From assembly GCA_014925825.1 (NCBI GenBank), contig JACGCK010000056.1, positions 186,001 to 250,000 on the forward strand: DNA of 64,000 bases, written 5' to 3'. This DNA comes from Pholiota molesta (lineage: Eukaryota; Basidiomycota; Agaricomycetes; Agaricales; Strophariaceae). The notes under the pieces were generated by a model. The model ran no database searches. It had not been told where the DNA came from and saw only the letters and a list, made by a program, of their open reading frames with translations. Made by a program: the position numbers and the translations under genes. Below, piece by piece: positions 24,363-36,369 of the stretch; position 1 is the first letter of the stretch; each line of letters opens with the position of its first letter.

Positions 24363-26717
24363 GGTAGCTAGCAGTTATGCTTTTGTCCAGGGTATTTATA
24401 TGCGGTGTGGTGGTCGAGAACAAGAAGCAGTGCAAGGCGGTGATTCCCAAAGATGACAAGTATTACTAAAGTGGTCGAGTGCGCTAAGTATGCCTGTCTG
24501 CCGTCATCCCCAGCTGTAACTTGAGTACAGTCATTCACCGGTCTATGAGTTACACCATTCAATGAGTCAAAACATGTTTATGAGCTCAATTTCAATGCAA
24601 TCACCTTGATTTTTTTACATTATGTTCAAGAGTATGATATACATGTTACTCAAAAAAAACTAAGCACTGAGACCTTCCGATCCCTTAATAAATGCCAATA
24701 GGTGTCAATTCCAGCCAAAAGGCAATTTATATCTGCATGATTTCGTCTCAAACTCCTATGAAAGGGACACTTTTTGCAGACAATACTGTGTATATTTCAA
24801 CAAAGGTTCAAATGCATGTGTTTGGAGGTTTAATCACTACTTTAACAAGCCAAAACTGACCAAAAGGATAGATTTCAGCTCAAGGTGGATGCACACATGG
24901 GGAAGGTCACATCGCGTCACAATATCTATTTACGGATTCCGCCAAGATTCCGCAAGCCATTATGTAGGTGCAGGGCGACTAATTAACATATCCTTGTCAT
25001 AAACTATGGTGAACCATGCAAAATCAGACCAACTCAAGAGACAGATCGCTCGAAGAGAAAAGGATGACCTCATGACACAAGCTATTGCACTTTTCCACAC
25101 CAATCCAACAGACGCTGAGACCGGAAAGCCAACTTCTATGCATAAACTCTGTCAGCTTGTTTCCGATGACCACTACGCGCGAACACAACGACGGGTACTT
25201 GTTAACAACAGCACATTGGCACGACGAGTCAAGGGAGGAATCAGCCTCACAGGTGACAGAGAGCATGACTAAACAAAATTGTCTCCATTAGGCTGGCGTG
25301 ACATCTGCCTCATTGACTGGTTTAGGCCAGATGTTGGCTCGCAACATTGATAAGAGGCGATAGAACTCTCAACATTCGAAATTTTACATTATAAGTCGAC
25401 ACTAAATAGCTTAAGATATCTTTACATAGAAATGTCGGGTCAGAATCTCTATGATCCAATTATTTCAGGCCTCCGACGCCAATTTAATTTGAGTGCCTCA
25501 TTGACCGGTGAATGACTGTATAGTTTGACATCCACAGCTTCGGTCAGAAAACCGTTTCTATGTATTCCTGCTACCGTTAGGTAGAAGGTTTTAGGGAGGT
25601 CAGTTTTTCCCATCAATGACACACGTGATTCTTTTTTCCTTTTCGGGTCCGGAGCCCGGACTGTTTTCGGGCCGTCGTATTCTAATGTCTGCGAGAGACC
25701 AATCCAGTCAGAGTTGTGCTCGGGCCATTTCTTATTGTCTTTGCAATGTTATTATTGCTCTCTCCGATTTTCTGCTTGGTTTAAAAAGCGATAATTTTGC
25801 GGTTTCGCCATCTTCCAACCGTCTCCCCACATCATAGCCTCAGACATTGAAGGAGATATGAATGATAATAACACGTAGTAGTTGGCACACATTAGTGTTA
25901 TTCCTTGAAATTTTGATGACATTTCCAAGGACATTTCAGCGCATTAGATACTACATGGAATGCTTGTGCATATGAAGGAAGAGGCGGTAGCAGGTGTTGC
26001 CGCTCGTCACGAGCGGCCCTTAGGTTATTGAAAATTGCAAGTCTGTAACGTAGTAAGAACTAATTGCAGGATTAATTTCAAGTTGATAGTCGGAATTGGC
26101 TTGGCAGCGGTCGAGCGGTCCGCGGGCGCGATTTGCGCGAAGGTGATAATTTCTTTTATCTGACTGTGTTGAACAAATGTTGAATGACAGGTGCGTCTTA
26201 TTCCTGCACAAAGTACTGACTGGCGCTGAGTCTTGTCAGCGGCTCAGCGCTCAGCGCTGGCATCTATTACTCGTCTCCTCAGCATTTCTTGGCCTCAACT
26301 TGACCTTCGACAAGGGAATGGGCTTCTGAGAGGTATTGATTGCCGCTCAGTGGGCGTCAACCCTCCGCGGCGTTGACACACTATTCGGAAAGTGCGTTGT
26401 CCAAACAGTAAAAAATATTCAATCACTTCAAGATTTCGATGCGCTCGTCACCCGATCAGTAGGCGCGCTTGCCGAATGCGGACAACGCCCACGGAAGACC
26501 TATGTAGGTATGTAATGCCAACGAAGCCATATTCATCACAACGTCTGGAGTCAAGACCAGCCTCCTGGCCACAGAAAAAAAGAAGAAGGAAAAAAATTAA
26601 GAAGAAGAAAAACAGTCAAACAACCGGTCCGCTCACATCAACGACAAAGATAATCGATAATCAAGCGTACAAGCCTGAAAGCTTGACGTCCCAGAGATCT
26701 TCCAACTGCGACATATA
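24363..26717. other. Gene-poor spacer
   Basis: AT-rich 2.3 kb. Apart from the HTH-like remnant at 25006-25272, I see no gene. A short GC-rich patch near 26220-26265 repeats AGCGCT/GGCTCAGCGCT as nested palindromes. Confidence 0.4.
25006..25272 (+). pseudogene. Possible N-terminal fragment of a pogo/Tc-type transposase
   Basis: An 88-residue open frame (SDQLKRQIARREKDDLMTQA, then LVNNSTLARRVKGG) looks like the helix-turn-helix DNA-binding start of fungal DDE transposases. There a basic helix is followed by a recognition helix ending TLxRRxxG. No catalytic DDE domain follows; the frame closes at 25272. Terminal repeats were not found. Read as a remnant, low certainty. Confidence 0.3.
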
Positions 26718-27989
26718 ATGTCATCTCCTAAAGTACCTTCCCCCGGAGGCCCCATAACCCAGGTTCCATGTGATATCCTGATGGAGATCTTCATCCACTG
26801 TCTCCCGATACCCTCTCCTCCGGCCCCAGCCTGACACCACGATCGCGCCAATACTCCTCTGTCACGTATGCTCATTCTGGCGAACGCTTGTACTGGCGTC
26901 TGCCAGCCTCTGGACACATCTATCGTATCTCCATTTTCTTGTACAGGAGTACCACTCTGGAGAGGGCTGCAGCTACTATACATTTGAGCCTGGTGAACTT
27001 GGAATCAACTTTATTCGGTGGTGGAAGACAAATCAGGGTCAGATAGCTCCGTCTCTGAACTTACATCTCAGAAAATATCGTCAGGCCAATGTACGGCTAA
27101 AGATAACAGAAGACAGTGCAGCGTTCCTTCTGGAATATCTAACCTCGGCGCAATATCTCGACCTTCATATATTCTACTGGCGTTGGATCCACGACAAGCT
27201 CGAAGCCCGATATCCAGTCCTCTTCTCGAATCTACACACAGTGCTAATAAATGAAGAAAAAACTGTATCATTTAAACCCAAGCTTTTCTACCATTTGGGT
27301 GCTTCGACCTCTCCATGGGCAGCATGGCGTCCAGTCCCGATGCCCACACCCCGGCTCTTTGTCCGCAGTGTATCCTGCCAGAGCTGGCCACGCTGTCTAT
27401 TTCTCTCCACCACACAGTCCGAGTTCCCTTTCTAGTCCCGCTTAGCATACTGTTCACGGGCCTGCATCTGCCCTCCCTGCGCACGCTATCGCTGTCCGCA
27501 CCCGACGCAAAGGTCTGGGAGAACCGCCACGCGCTTCTCGCGGTCTACACCGTGCTCGGCGCCGCACCGGCGGTGACGAAACTCGCCCTGGAATACACGA
27601 GGTCATTCAACCACACTGACACCCCTGCCATTGCCATTCCGCCGACCATCAAGCCCATCTGGGCGCGCGCAACGGAGCTGGCCCACCTCCAACTCGCCCT
27701 CCCGCCCACGTTCATGGGCACCGAGGAACGGGACGAAGTGCTGCGTCTCTTTGTCCGCCATATTTTCTCCGCTGCGAGTGTCTGGCTAGATCTTCGCAAC
27801 CCCGCGTGCCCTATTCGCGCGAATACGATAAGCGATAGTGGATCAGCTCTTCCTATCAGCGACCTCACAATGGCGAGTGTTCGGGAGAGCGCGGGGGAAG
27901 CACCGGAGGTTGCCTTTGAGATTACCTCGGAGTCGGCGCGTCAGGCTGCTGCGGATGTGCGGAAGGAATGGGGGGCGAGAATACGATAA
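26718..27989 (+). CDS. F-box-like protein (frame slips)
   Basis: Starts MSSPKVPSPGGPITQVPCDILMEIFIHCLP, an F-box opening; the second half is LLCHVCSFWRTLVLASASLWTHL, the typical agaricomycete CxxWR...LW pattern. The remainder is Leu-rich (FLLEYLTSAQYLDLHIFYW, FSNLHTVLI, LPELATLSISLHHT, LPSLRTLSLSAPDAKVW) and ends at 27989. Frame changes near 26820 and 27290-27330 have no splice signals, and the segments continue one another, so single-base deletions are likely. The C-terminal frame (27315-27989) is GC-rich and clean. Probable SCF substrate adaptor; target unknown. The neighbouring gene is unrelated. Confidence 0.65.
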
Positions 27990-28747
27990 TATTGTGCGCT
28001 GGAGTATATAGCAGTTTGAACAGGATGTGACCGGCGCTTACGGCGACAGGGAGTTAACCTGTAGGGTAAAATGGGTGCCAGTACTGATTTTTGTAACTTA
28101 GTAGGTTTAGTTGTTGACCATGTTCAGACAAAAACCCCAGCCATGTCAAGAATCCAGGAGAAAGAAGGCCGAAACAGGTCCTTTAGTACGCAGTATAGAG
28201 ACTACCTTGGAAGCATGTTCCAGGCAGAGCGTTCCGGAAGCCGAGCTCAACCACGTTTGTCTACGAGGTCGCAAGCATAAACAGGCCGTTGATATATCAT
28301 GACGATCGACATTCGTGGGTTCTCCGAGATTGCCTTCAGAATTCAAACTGGGAAGCATATAGTGCACAGATGTGATAACAAGCCATGGTGGTAAGCACAG
28401 GGCGAGAACACAGCAAGTCCAGAACATGAGGTCAAGATGTGATGCAACTGCACTGCACCGGCATGATCGCACAACATACATATAGAGCTGCGCCGGATCC
28501 AAAAATTGGAGCAAGCAGGCAAGATCTGACTAGGACGACGCTGGAGGACGGTGGTGTAATTAGAAGAAGGGCTGCTAATTGACTCGGTTAATGACTACAG
28601 GGCCGGCATTATCCGAAATATCAAGGATTACGAATATTTTTTCTGGTGGCAAGTTGTTGACCTCCAACACCACTCATCCATCCTCTGTAAGTCCCTCTCC
28701 TCGCCACTTCTCTCCACATTCTCACATCTGTCGCCCGCCAGCCATCA
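27990..28747. other. Intergenic / 5' UTR of the G3BP-like gene
   Basis: No conserved coding sequence. The last 70 bp are CT-rich (TCCATCCTCTG..., CTCCTCGCCACTTCTCTCC), typical of fungal 5' UTR and transcription start regions. Confidence 0.4.
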
Positions 28748-30449
28748 TGACCGCCTCCAATCCCACCGCTACCCACTCCAACATCGTTCCATCCGAAGTT
28801 GGCTGGCAGTTCGTGCCGCAATACTACACCTTTGTCAACAAGGAGCCCCATCGTCTTCACTGTTTCTACAACAAAAACTCGACATTCATTCATGGCACTG
28901 AAGGAGAGGACATGAAACCGTGCTTTGGTCAACAGGTGGGTCTCGCTTACATTGTTTTGCTGCGGTGCCCTGGAACGAGGCAGAATCCGCCACATGGGTC
29001 TTTTACCCCACCTATTTCATTGTAACTTACCCCAAATTTTACATAGGAAATTCACAACAAAATCACCTCCATCGGATTCGATGACTGCAAAGTGTTCATT
29101 CACTCGGTCGACGCCCAGTCGTCCGCCAACGGCGGCATCATCATCCAGGTCATCGGTGAGATGTCGAACCACGGCGACCCATGGCGCAAGTTCGTGCAGA
29201 CCTTCTTCCTCGCGGAGCAGCCCAACGGCTACTTCGTCCTGAACGACATCTTCCGCTTCCTCAAGGAAGAGACCGTGGAGGACAGCGCCAGCGACGCTGC
29301 CGAGGAACCCATTGACAGTGTCGACTCTGTCCCCGTGGCAGCTCCTCCCCAACCGGAAGCTGTTGCCCCGCCCCAGAGCCCGTGTACGAGCCCGTGCGCG
29401 AGCCCACTCCTCCTCCTGCCCCCGTCGCGGAGCCCGAGCCTGCGCCACTCACCCCCGTCGAGGAGGCTCCCGCCGCCACGCCAGAACCAGCTGAGCCAGC
29501 TATCACCCAAACGCCTACCCCCGCGCCTGAGCAACAGCAGGCCCTCCCCACCGCCCAACCCAACGGCATCCACACCCCCGAGCCCGAGAAGGCTGCACCT
29601 GAGGCGACGCCCGAACCCGCCGCGGCGCCCGTTCCTACCCCGCGGCACCTGCTGCCGCTGCGCCCGCTCAGGCGGCTGCACCACAACCGCCAGCACCCGT
29701 TCCTGCGCCCCAGCCTGCTGCCCCCGCGGCGCCACGCTCATGGGCATCGCTCGCCGCCTCAAATTCGAGGAAGTGGGGTGCTGCGGTTGCCCAGGAGTCG
29801 CGTGGGACGACCGAGACGCTCAGCCCGGCTCCCAGCACCAGTGCAGCGCAGACCCCCTCAGCCACTCCAGCACCTGGTGCCCAACGTCCTCCACAGGGCG
29901 GACAACAGGATCGGGGCGAGCACCCAGCGTATGTTGCGGCTCAAAGCGTAACCACCGCGCAATGTTTCGTCAAGGTACATATTTTTCCTTTCTTCGAAAT
30001 TCTTAGAACAAGTTTCTGACTCGACTGTCGTTGATCAGGGTGTCACTGAGCCCGTCTCTCAACCTGCGCTGCAGCAACTGCTCACCCAGCGCTTCGGCCC
30101 AATCAAGGAGCTCGAGATCGTGCGCTCCAAGGCGTGCGCGTTCCTCGAGTTCGTGAGCGTCGACAGCGCACGGCGCGCCATCGTCGCCTCGCTCTCGCAA
30201 AACCAGGGCGGCGAGGGCGGTGTGTGGGTCGACAGCGAGGCGGGCCGGGTCCGGATCTCCGTCGAGACGAAGAAGGAGAGGGGCGAGAGGCCTGTGAATA
30301 CGCGCGGTAGGGGCGCCGCACCGGGCCAGGGAGGCGACGGCGGACGGGGCCAGGCGCAGGGACAGAGCGGTGAAGGTGGGCGGGGCCAGGGCTCTTTCAG
30401 GGGCCGTGGTGGTGCTGGAAGGGGACGCGGCGGTGCGCAGGCCAAGTAA
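28748..30449 (+). CDS. NTF2-domain and RRM protein, G3BP/Bre5-like
   Basis: Exons 28748-28935, 29047-29974 and 30039-30449. The NTF2-like domain starts at residue ~15: VGWQFVPQYYTFVNKEPHRL, FYNKNSTFIHG, IHNKITSIGFDDCKVFIHSV, IIIQVIGEMSN, KFVQTFFLAEQPNGYFVLNDIFRFL. This is the G3BP/Bre5 layout. A long Pro/Ala/Glu-rich linker follows (29300-29960). A divergent RRM comes next (VKGVTEPVSQPALQQLL, FGPIKELEIVRSKACAFLEF, ARRAIVASL), and the C-terminus is a Gly/Arg-rich RGG-type tail (GRGAAPGQGGDGGRGQ...). Relatives are Ubp3 deubiquitinase cofactors (Bre5) and stress-granule scaffolds (G3BP). The linker needs one-base corrections near 29375 and 29645; the Pro/Ala-rich sequence is prone to such slips. 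Confidence 0.88.
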
Positions 30450-31443
30450 GGATGGACTGTTGGTGGATTGATGGTGGTGGTCGGGTGCCACGCGGGTTTT
30501 CGTAGAAGGTTGGACTAGGAAGGCTCGCGCCTTGATACACTTTTCTTCTTCTTTCTCTCTTCCTTTCTAGACATGTGTCAAGGTCGGCACCGTTTGTTTC
30601 ATTTTTCTTTCATGCATCCGCTTCTTTTTTTCTCGCTACGATACACACATCCCGCCTCCCCCCGCACACACCTTACTCTTTTGTTGTTGCTTTTCGCCAC
30701 GCATCCTGCATCTTTTGCATTCCTTTTTTGGTCCTTTTGTCGTCGCTGTTGTTGTTGTCTACTGTCTATCATCTTTGCTTTGCCCCTCCACGCCATACCG
30801 CATTACATACAACTACCATTCATTTTTCGTGTAACGACGTGTTATATGACATTCCATTTTCCGTTTTTCTTTTCGTGTGCATGTGAATGGTCATTGGAGT
30901 GAACTTCGGCAGGTTCATGTCTGGTTCATGATTGAATTCATGTAAAATAAGTATGTCAAGTCTGCGACGCTTTCATCGACTCCATAGGACTGCGATGTGT
31001 CGGATCTAAACCGTGAACATGTTCTGGATTTTAACGTATGTATTATCTGTGATGATTTGAAAGCAAACTCGAAGGAAACCGAGGAGACCATACCAGAAGC
31101 GCCAGCGAAGCGGCCGACCAATGATAAATTATTGGTGGGTTCAAGGTGGGTTTTACTAGGAAAATATGTCCGAATGCTTTGAAGCTCTAGCCAAATTCTA
31201 GCACTTATGATAGACCAAGTATTCTATATTCTGTTAAACAAATCTCTACATCCTGTTGTACTTATGATCTGCTGTATTTATCGTTATCGTTTTAGATGTA
31301 GAATTGGAGCGTGAGAAAAATGCCTTGTTGACAAGATGTATCAACCCCTCGACAATCCCTTCGTTAGATTCGCAGTCTTCTTACTTTCAACATTCATCGA
31401 TAATTGGGACGACATCCCATATATTCCCTAATATCTGAAGACA
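30450..31443. other. Intergenic spacer
   Basis: The first 400 bp are T/C-rich (long poly-pyrimidine runs at 30537-30740), fitting a 3' UTR. The rest is AT-rich with no supported gene. Confidence 0.4.
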
Positions 31444-33190
31444 ATGCCTAGAGAGTTCGTCACTCTACAACTGGGACAGTGCGGGAACCAAGGTACGAAC
31501 AGCCATCCTTCTCAGAATGCTTGACAATGCAATATCTATCCTCAAGTGGGCTCGGCTTTCTGGCAGAGGCTCTGCACTGAACACGGGATCGGTGAGGACG
31601 GTATCCTCAAAGACCTTTCAATAGACGGCGGCGACAGAAAAAGCGCGTTTTTCTACCAGGCAGACGACGAGCGATACATTCCGCGAGCCATCCTAGTGGA
31701 CTTGGAACCAAGGGTGCGTCGTCTTAACCCTTCGCATCTATTGTTTCCTTGAACATGGCGTAGGTCATCAACAACGTACTGTCTTCAGCCTACGCGCGTC
31801 TATATAACCCGGAAAACATCTTCAAATGGAAGGATGGAGGGGGAGCAGGTAATAATTGGGCGCAAGGGTATTCGTACGGAGAGGAAATCTACGAGGATGT
31901 CATGGAAATGATAGACCGCGAGACAGAGGGATGCGATTCCCTTGAGGTGCGCCGAAATCTGCATCCATTCGCTCCCGAAAATACTGATCGAATACTGCAG
32001 GCTTTTATGGTCATGCACTCGATCGCAGGGGCACAGGGTCTGGACTCGGCTCATTCATCCTCGAACGTCTGAACGATCGTTTCCCGAAAAAGCTCCTGCA
32101 GACGTACAGCGTCTTCCCCAACGCGAGTGAGGGCGACGTCGTCGTGCAGCCCTACAACGCGATGCTCACGCTCAAACGGCTCGTCAAGAACACCGACTCG
32201 GTAATCGTCCTGGACAATGCGGCGCTGTCGAGAATCGTGGCCGATACGCTGCATGTCGCGACGCCGTCCTTCGACCAGACGAATCAACTCGCGGCTGCGG
32301 TTATGGCTGCGAGCACGCAGACGATTCGGTTCCCTGGGCACACGTACAATGATCTGGTCAGCTTGGTCGCGTCGTTGATCCCGACACCCCGTTGCCACTT
32401 CCTGACTACCTCGTATACCCCTTTCACGAGCGATCATATTGACGAGGCACGTTGCCTGGCATCTGTTTTTGAGCAATACTGATGTGCTATTCAGGCGAAA
32501 ACTGTACGAAGAACAACCCTATTAGATGTCGTGCGGCGCCTCCTTCAGCCTCGAAACAGGATGATTTACGCGCCCCCAACGAAATCGTCGGTCTATATAT
32601 CCAACCTAAACATCATTCAAGGCGATGTGGATGCACAAGAGGTGGGTTGATCGCATTGCTTTTCTTAGGCATTGTCTGATTATGATTCTTGGCATAGGTC
32701 CAACAATGCCTGATTCGCATCAGGGAACGTGGATTAGCACCATTCATCCCCTGGGGTCCGGCTGCGCTGCAGATCGCACTTGCACGCCGCTCGCCGTATG
32801 TACACATGAGCCACCGTGTGAGCGGCGTGATGCTCGCCAACCATACCGGAATTGTCCCGGTGCGTGCTAAATATCTCCAGAATTTTTTGATTAGCTTACG
32901 GTTGGGTACATTGCGGGCAGGTCTTCAAACGTATGATCGACCAGTTCGACAGGCTGTGGAAGCGAAATGCATTTTTGGAGCAGTATAAGAAGTTTGATAA
33001 CATTCTAGAGGAGTTTGAAGACGCTAGGTATGTGGCTGCGTTGCTTCAACCTTTAACCATCAAATTCTGACGGGTGTTCTACTCTGCTTTGTTGAACAGG
33101 GCCTCATGTGCCGAGCTTCAAAAAGAATACAAGGCCTGCGAGACTCCTGAATATGCGACTTATGGAGCACCACAGCCGGAAAACCCTTGA
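31444..33190 (+). CDS. Gamma-tubulin
   Basis: Starts [16 protein letters not shown], interrupted by an intron, then [15 protein letters not shown]. Gamma-type features follow: [41 protein letters not shown], the GTP-binding Gly loop ([11 protein letters not shown] region at 32023-32050) and [23 protein letters not shown]. Later come [42 protein letters not shown] and [17 protein letters not shown], ending [11 protein letters not shown]. The family length of about 460 is matched. It nucleates microtubules at spindle pole bodies within gamma-tubulin complexes. One base is missing in the Gly loop near 32031. The intron at 32447-32494 begins GC (GCACGT) rather than GT. Confidence 0.93.
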
Positions 33191-33846
33191 AAAGGAGCAG
33201 AAACTTAGCCATTGTAACCCCTTCTACAACATACAAGGCCCACTGCTTGTGAAGAATCTTGGGTGGAGCCTTGATATTGCCGCGACTCCCTCAGCGACCC
33301 TCTTTTGTGGCTGAACAACTTTCCAGAATGCCCTAAAGAGAAAGCTCTGTGATTCGCGAGGGCCTTTCACATACACATCGGCACTTGTCAATGCGTTGGA
33401 GAAAGAGACAAGCTTAAATTGCGCAACCGACGCGGAACATTTCGAATTATTCGAAATACATGACGCGGCAATTCTTCTGGTCAAGGGTCTTAAATCCTTG
33501 AGCCTAATACATGTGTGTCGCATCTGTTGCACTGGAATTGGAGGATATTTACTTCGCTATCTTCGAATGATGAATGCCCCCCTTGTCACAACCCTCCCGG
33601 CCCTTCATTTGTGACACATATCCTCTGTAATTGAGTATGAATCATCTGCTCTCTAGGTCCCATGCATCCCATGCATCCTCATCATCCGGCTTTGGTGCCT
33701 TTTTCTCTTTCTCTTCGCAAATTAGACACCGCGAAAGGTCTGAGATGTGCGTATGGTCTGTATATGAAAGGCCGCAATCCTATCGATCAAAACCAGAGCA
33801 CGGAGGCGTCAACATAATTCAGTACGTTTCATGATGTTCAAAAGAG
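33191..33846. other. Spacer with an unassigned open stretch
   Basis: Plus-strand 33320-33614 is open and protein-like (PFTYTSALVNALEKETSL, HFELFEIHDAAILLVKGLK) but matches no family I recognise. It has no start or splice support. It may be a gene fragment. Confidence 0.3.
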
Positions 33847-36369
33847 TCAACCAACCTTGATATATCGCAAACTATATTTTCCTATATTTGCTCGGCCGAG
33901 CGACCATCCGTGCTCCGGCAGCTGAAGTACACGATCTCGCAAAAACACTGCGAGCTCCAAATCGTTCGGACATTTAGCGAGGATTTCCTCGAAGAAGTAG
34001 CATGCGCAGAATCGATCATGCAATGAAATGATTCCGTCCTCGTCGCCGTCGTATGGCAAACTATAGGGCGCACTCCCATCCTTTGTGTATATATGAACGC
34101 AGAAGGTCTTCTTCGGGTCCCTATTTATGATTCTGAATGCAAGATAAGCCCAAGTCTGAAATCAGACTTACTTTGGACACATGTTCTCCACAATTTCGAT
34201 GGCGAGCGCCTTAAAGTTGGCTTTTATAGGAAAATAAGTGCCAGCACGAGTACTATCACTGAAAAAATCAGCAAGCGTCAGAGGTGTCTTGCCCTTGAAA
34301 GCCGAATAAAGTATTGTCCAGTAATTTCACATCTCGGGTGTCAGTCCTACGCGCCATGATAATAGAGTAAATGGGCACCGTCGAATTGAGAAAGTATTGC
34401 GGGAAAATAGTATAGGCTGCTGGAATGCAAGTTCGGATGATTTCCGGGTATTGGGCAAGTCTATCCCTGATCATGCCATCGAATTGGTTTAATATGCGGT
34501 CGTGAATAATGTCTTTGGAGAATTCCTATTATAATTTGCATGGACCATAAGTAAGCACTGAGTGTGACGACTAGAAATTTGCAGCGCGAACCTTTTCCTT
34601 CAGGCAAGCGAACAGATCATTCCAAGGCGTATGATAGAACTGGACTAGTGTCATTCCGCGCAGACATTTTTCTATGCTAAGATTTTCCAGTGCACATTTC
34701 ATTTCATCCGTCAATAAAGAGCGAGGATAATGTGCTGCAAATCCTGCTATCATGCCATCCAGGAGCGGACTGTGCGGCTCAGATTCATCCCGACTGCGCA
34801 TTATACAACGGAGAAAAGAGACAGTGAGGTGGATATGGCCCTTTGCGGGATCGATGTAGAATTCCCGAGCTCGAGACGGGTCGGTGAGGAAATCGACCAT
34901 CGAAGCATGGTGGATCCGGAGCACGTCTCCTTGGTCGTCATTTGTAGCAGGCACATTCATAAGCGCATACATGTCCGTGAGCGCTAATCGCATATCACCC
35001 TGGTCGTATCCAAACAGAGTTGACACGAAGTCGATTGTAGGCAAGGTGTGTTCGCTGAAGCGCAAGATCAAGAACGTGAGGACCTCCAGGACCATAGGCA
35101 GATCAGCCACCGCCCCCAAAACCAATCCATAAAGGTTAGCTAGCTGGAAAAAAGGGTCGTCTTTGCCTTTCATGTTGCCTGGCGCAAGAATCGTGTTTAG
35201 TCGAACAGAAGGGTTATGGCGTGGAGAATCAATGTACTTGGCGGCGGTAGCTGCGTAGATGAACTGGCTAGACGAGGTGCGGAGAAGATATTGCATTTGC
35301 TGTGCCGTGGGCCATTCCAACGGAAGGTGTGCGCGTATCGGATGTGTGGCCTTGATTTTTTGGAATGTAGATTGTAGGAACACCTCAATGTCCATATCCG
35401 CCTCGTAGTCGGGTTGCAGCTTGATATGCATGCTACCTGATAAAACGTAAATATCACTATCCTCGAATACCTGCCGGATCTCATACTCTGGTCGACTCGA
35501 TATAAGGAAAACACAAAGTGGGGCTGGCAGCAAGTCGTGGCTGTAAATAATGCATGCAATGGCGTTAAGCACTTCGCGCTGTGCACTGCCAGTCAGACAC
35601 TCATCAAGAGCATCGACCAGGAAAAACATGGGCCTTGGGCTGGCAGGCGACCTGAGAAGCTCAGGAGCGGTACTAGCCATCTCGTTCAACGGTTGAACAA
35701 TCAACACCTGCACTTGCGTCTCAAGTTTGCGCGTGAAGATAGCCTGGTCCGCCTCAATAGCATCGACCACTCGCTTTTGAATGGCCGGGAAGGCCTGAAG
35801 CAGCTGATATGCGACAGTCGCAATAAAACGAGATGGGTTATTACGCTCCGGGGCCGTGCGTGCAAAGAAAAAGCTGCCCGCAAGGATGCCTTCCAGGGCG
35901 CACAATTCCGCGATGGTTTGCATGATCGCGGACTTCCCGGCGCCAGCGGGGCCGTTGAGCCACAGCACCGCGTCATATCGGTCGTGCTTCCGCAGCCGCC
36001 AGTTCAGGATCTGCGCGATGATGGCCTTTCGGGTGTCTCTATGGCATTTGGGAGGGTCCCCCCGTTCCGCAGCGTCGTGGAAGGCACCTGAAGCGATGTA
36101 GTCTACTACTAGCAGGATTTTCATGCCTAACAGTGCGCGGAGGGTTGATGTTAGAAGAATTCTGTCAGCCGTTGGAATTAAAAATTGTGCGCACCTCGTC
36201 GCTCGGAGAGGCTGGGAGTGGGAGAGCCAAAGTAAGCATTTCCCTGGACCGCAGCTATGACGCCTCCGTTGATCGTAGGACTCTGAGCATTCGGAAAGAA
36301 GTTGGGTTGCCCTGGTTCTGATATCATTGGGATATTAAGATATGGTCTGGGGAAAATGATTATGGTCAT
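33847..36369 (-). CDS. NACHT-type STAND NTPase (NLR-like)
   Basis: Starts at ATG 36369; exon 1 (36369-36195) ends at GTGCGC and joins exon 2 at 36126. The N-terminal segment FFPNAQSPTINGGVIAAVQG is the short NA..F.I.GG motif found ahead of many agaricomycete NACHT proteins. SGAFHDAAERGDPPKCHRDT then leads into the NTPase: Walker A GPAGAGKSAIMQ, sensor LAGSFFFART, Walker B PMFFLVDALDECL and FLISSRPEYEI. Helical segments follow (VLRIHHASMVDFLTDPSRA). After an intron near 34570-34525 the C-terminal part continues (FSKDIIHDRIL..., LADFFSDSTRAGTYFPIKANFKAL, FCACYFFEEILAKCPNDLEL), ending at 33847. No ankyrin, WD40 or TPR repeats are visible. A one-base slip near 34345 is likely. By family: signal-transducing NTPase linked to non-self recognition and cell death; ligand unknown. 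Confidence 0.82.

Noticed and set aside
29229..29762. Minus-strand ORF opposite the G3BP-like linker
   Set aside because: Shadow of the Pro/Ala/Glu-rich linker; no start context or motif.
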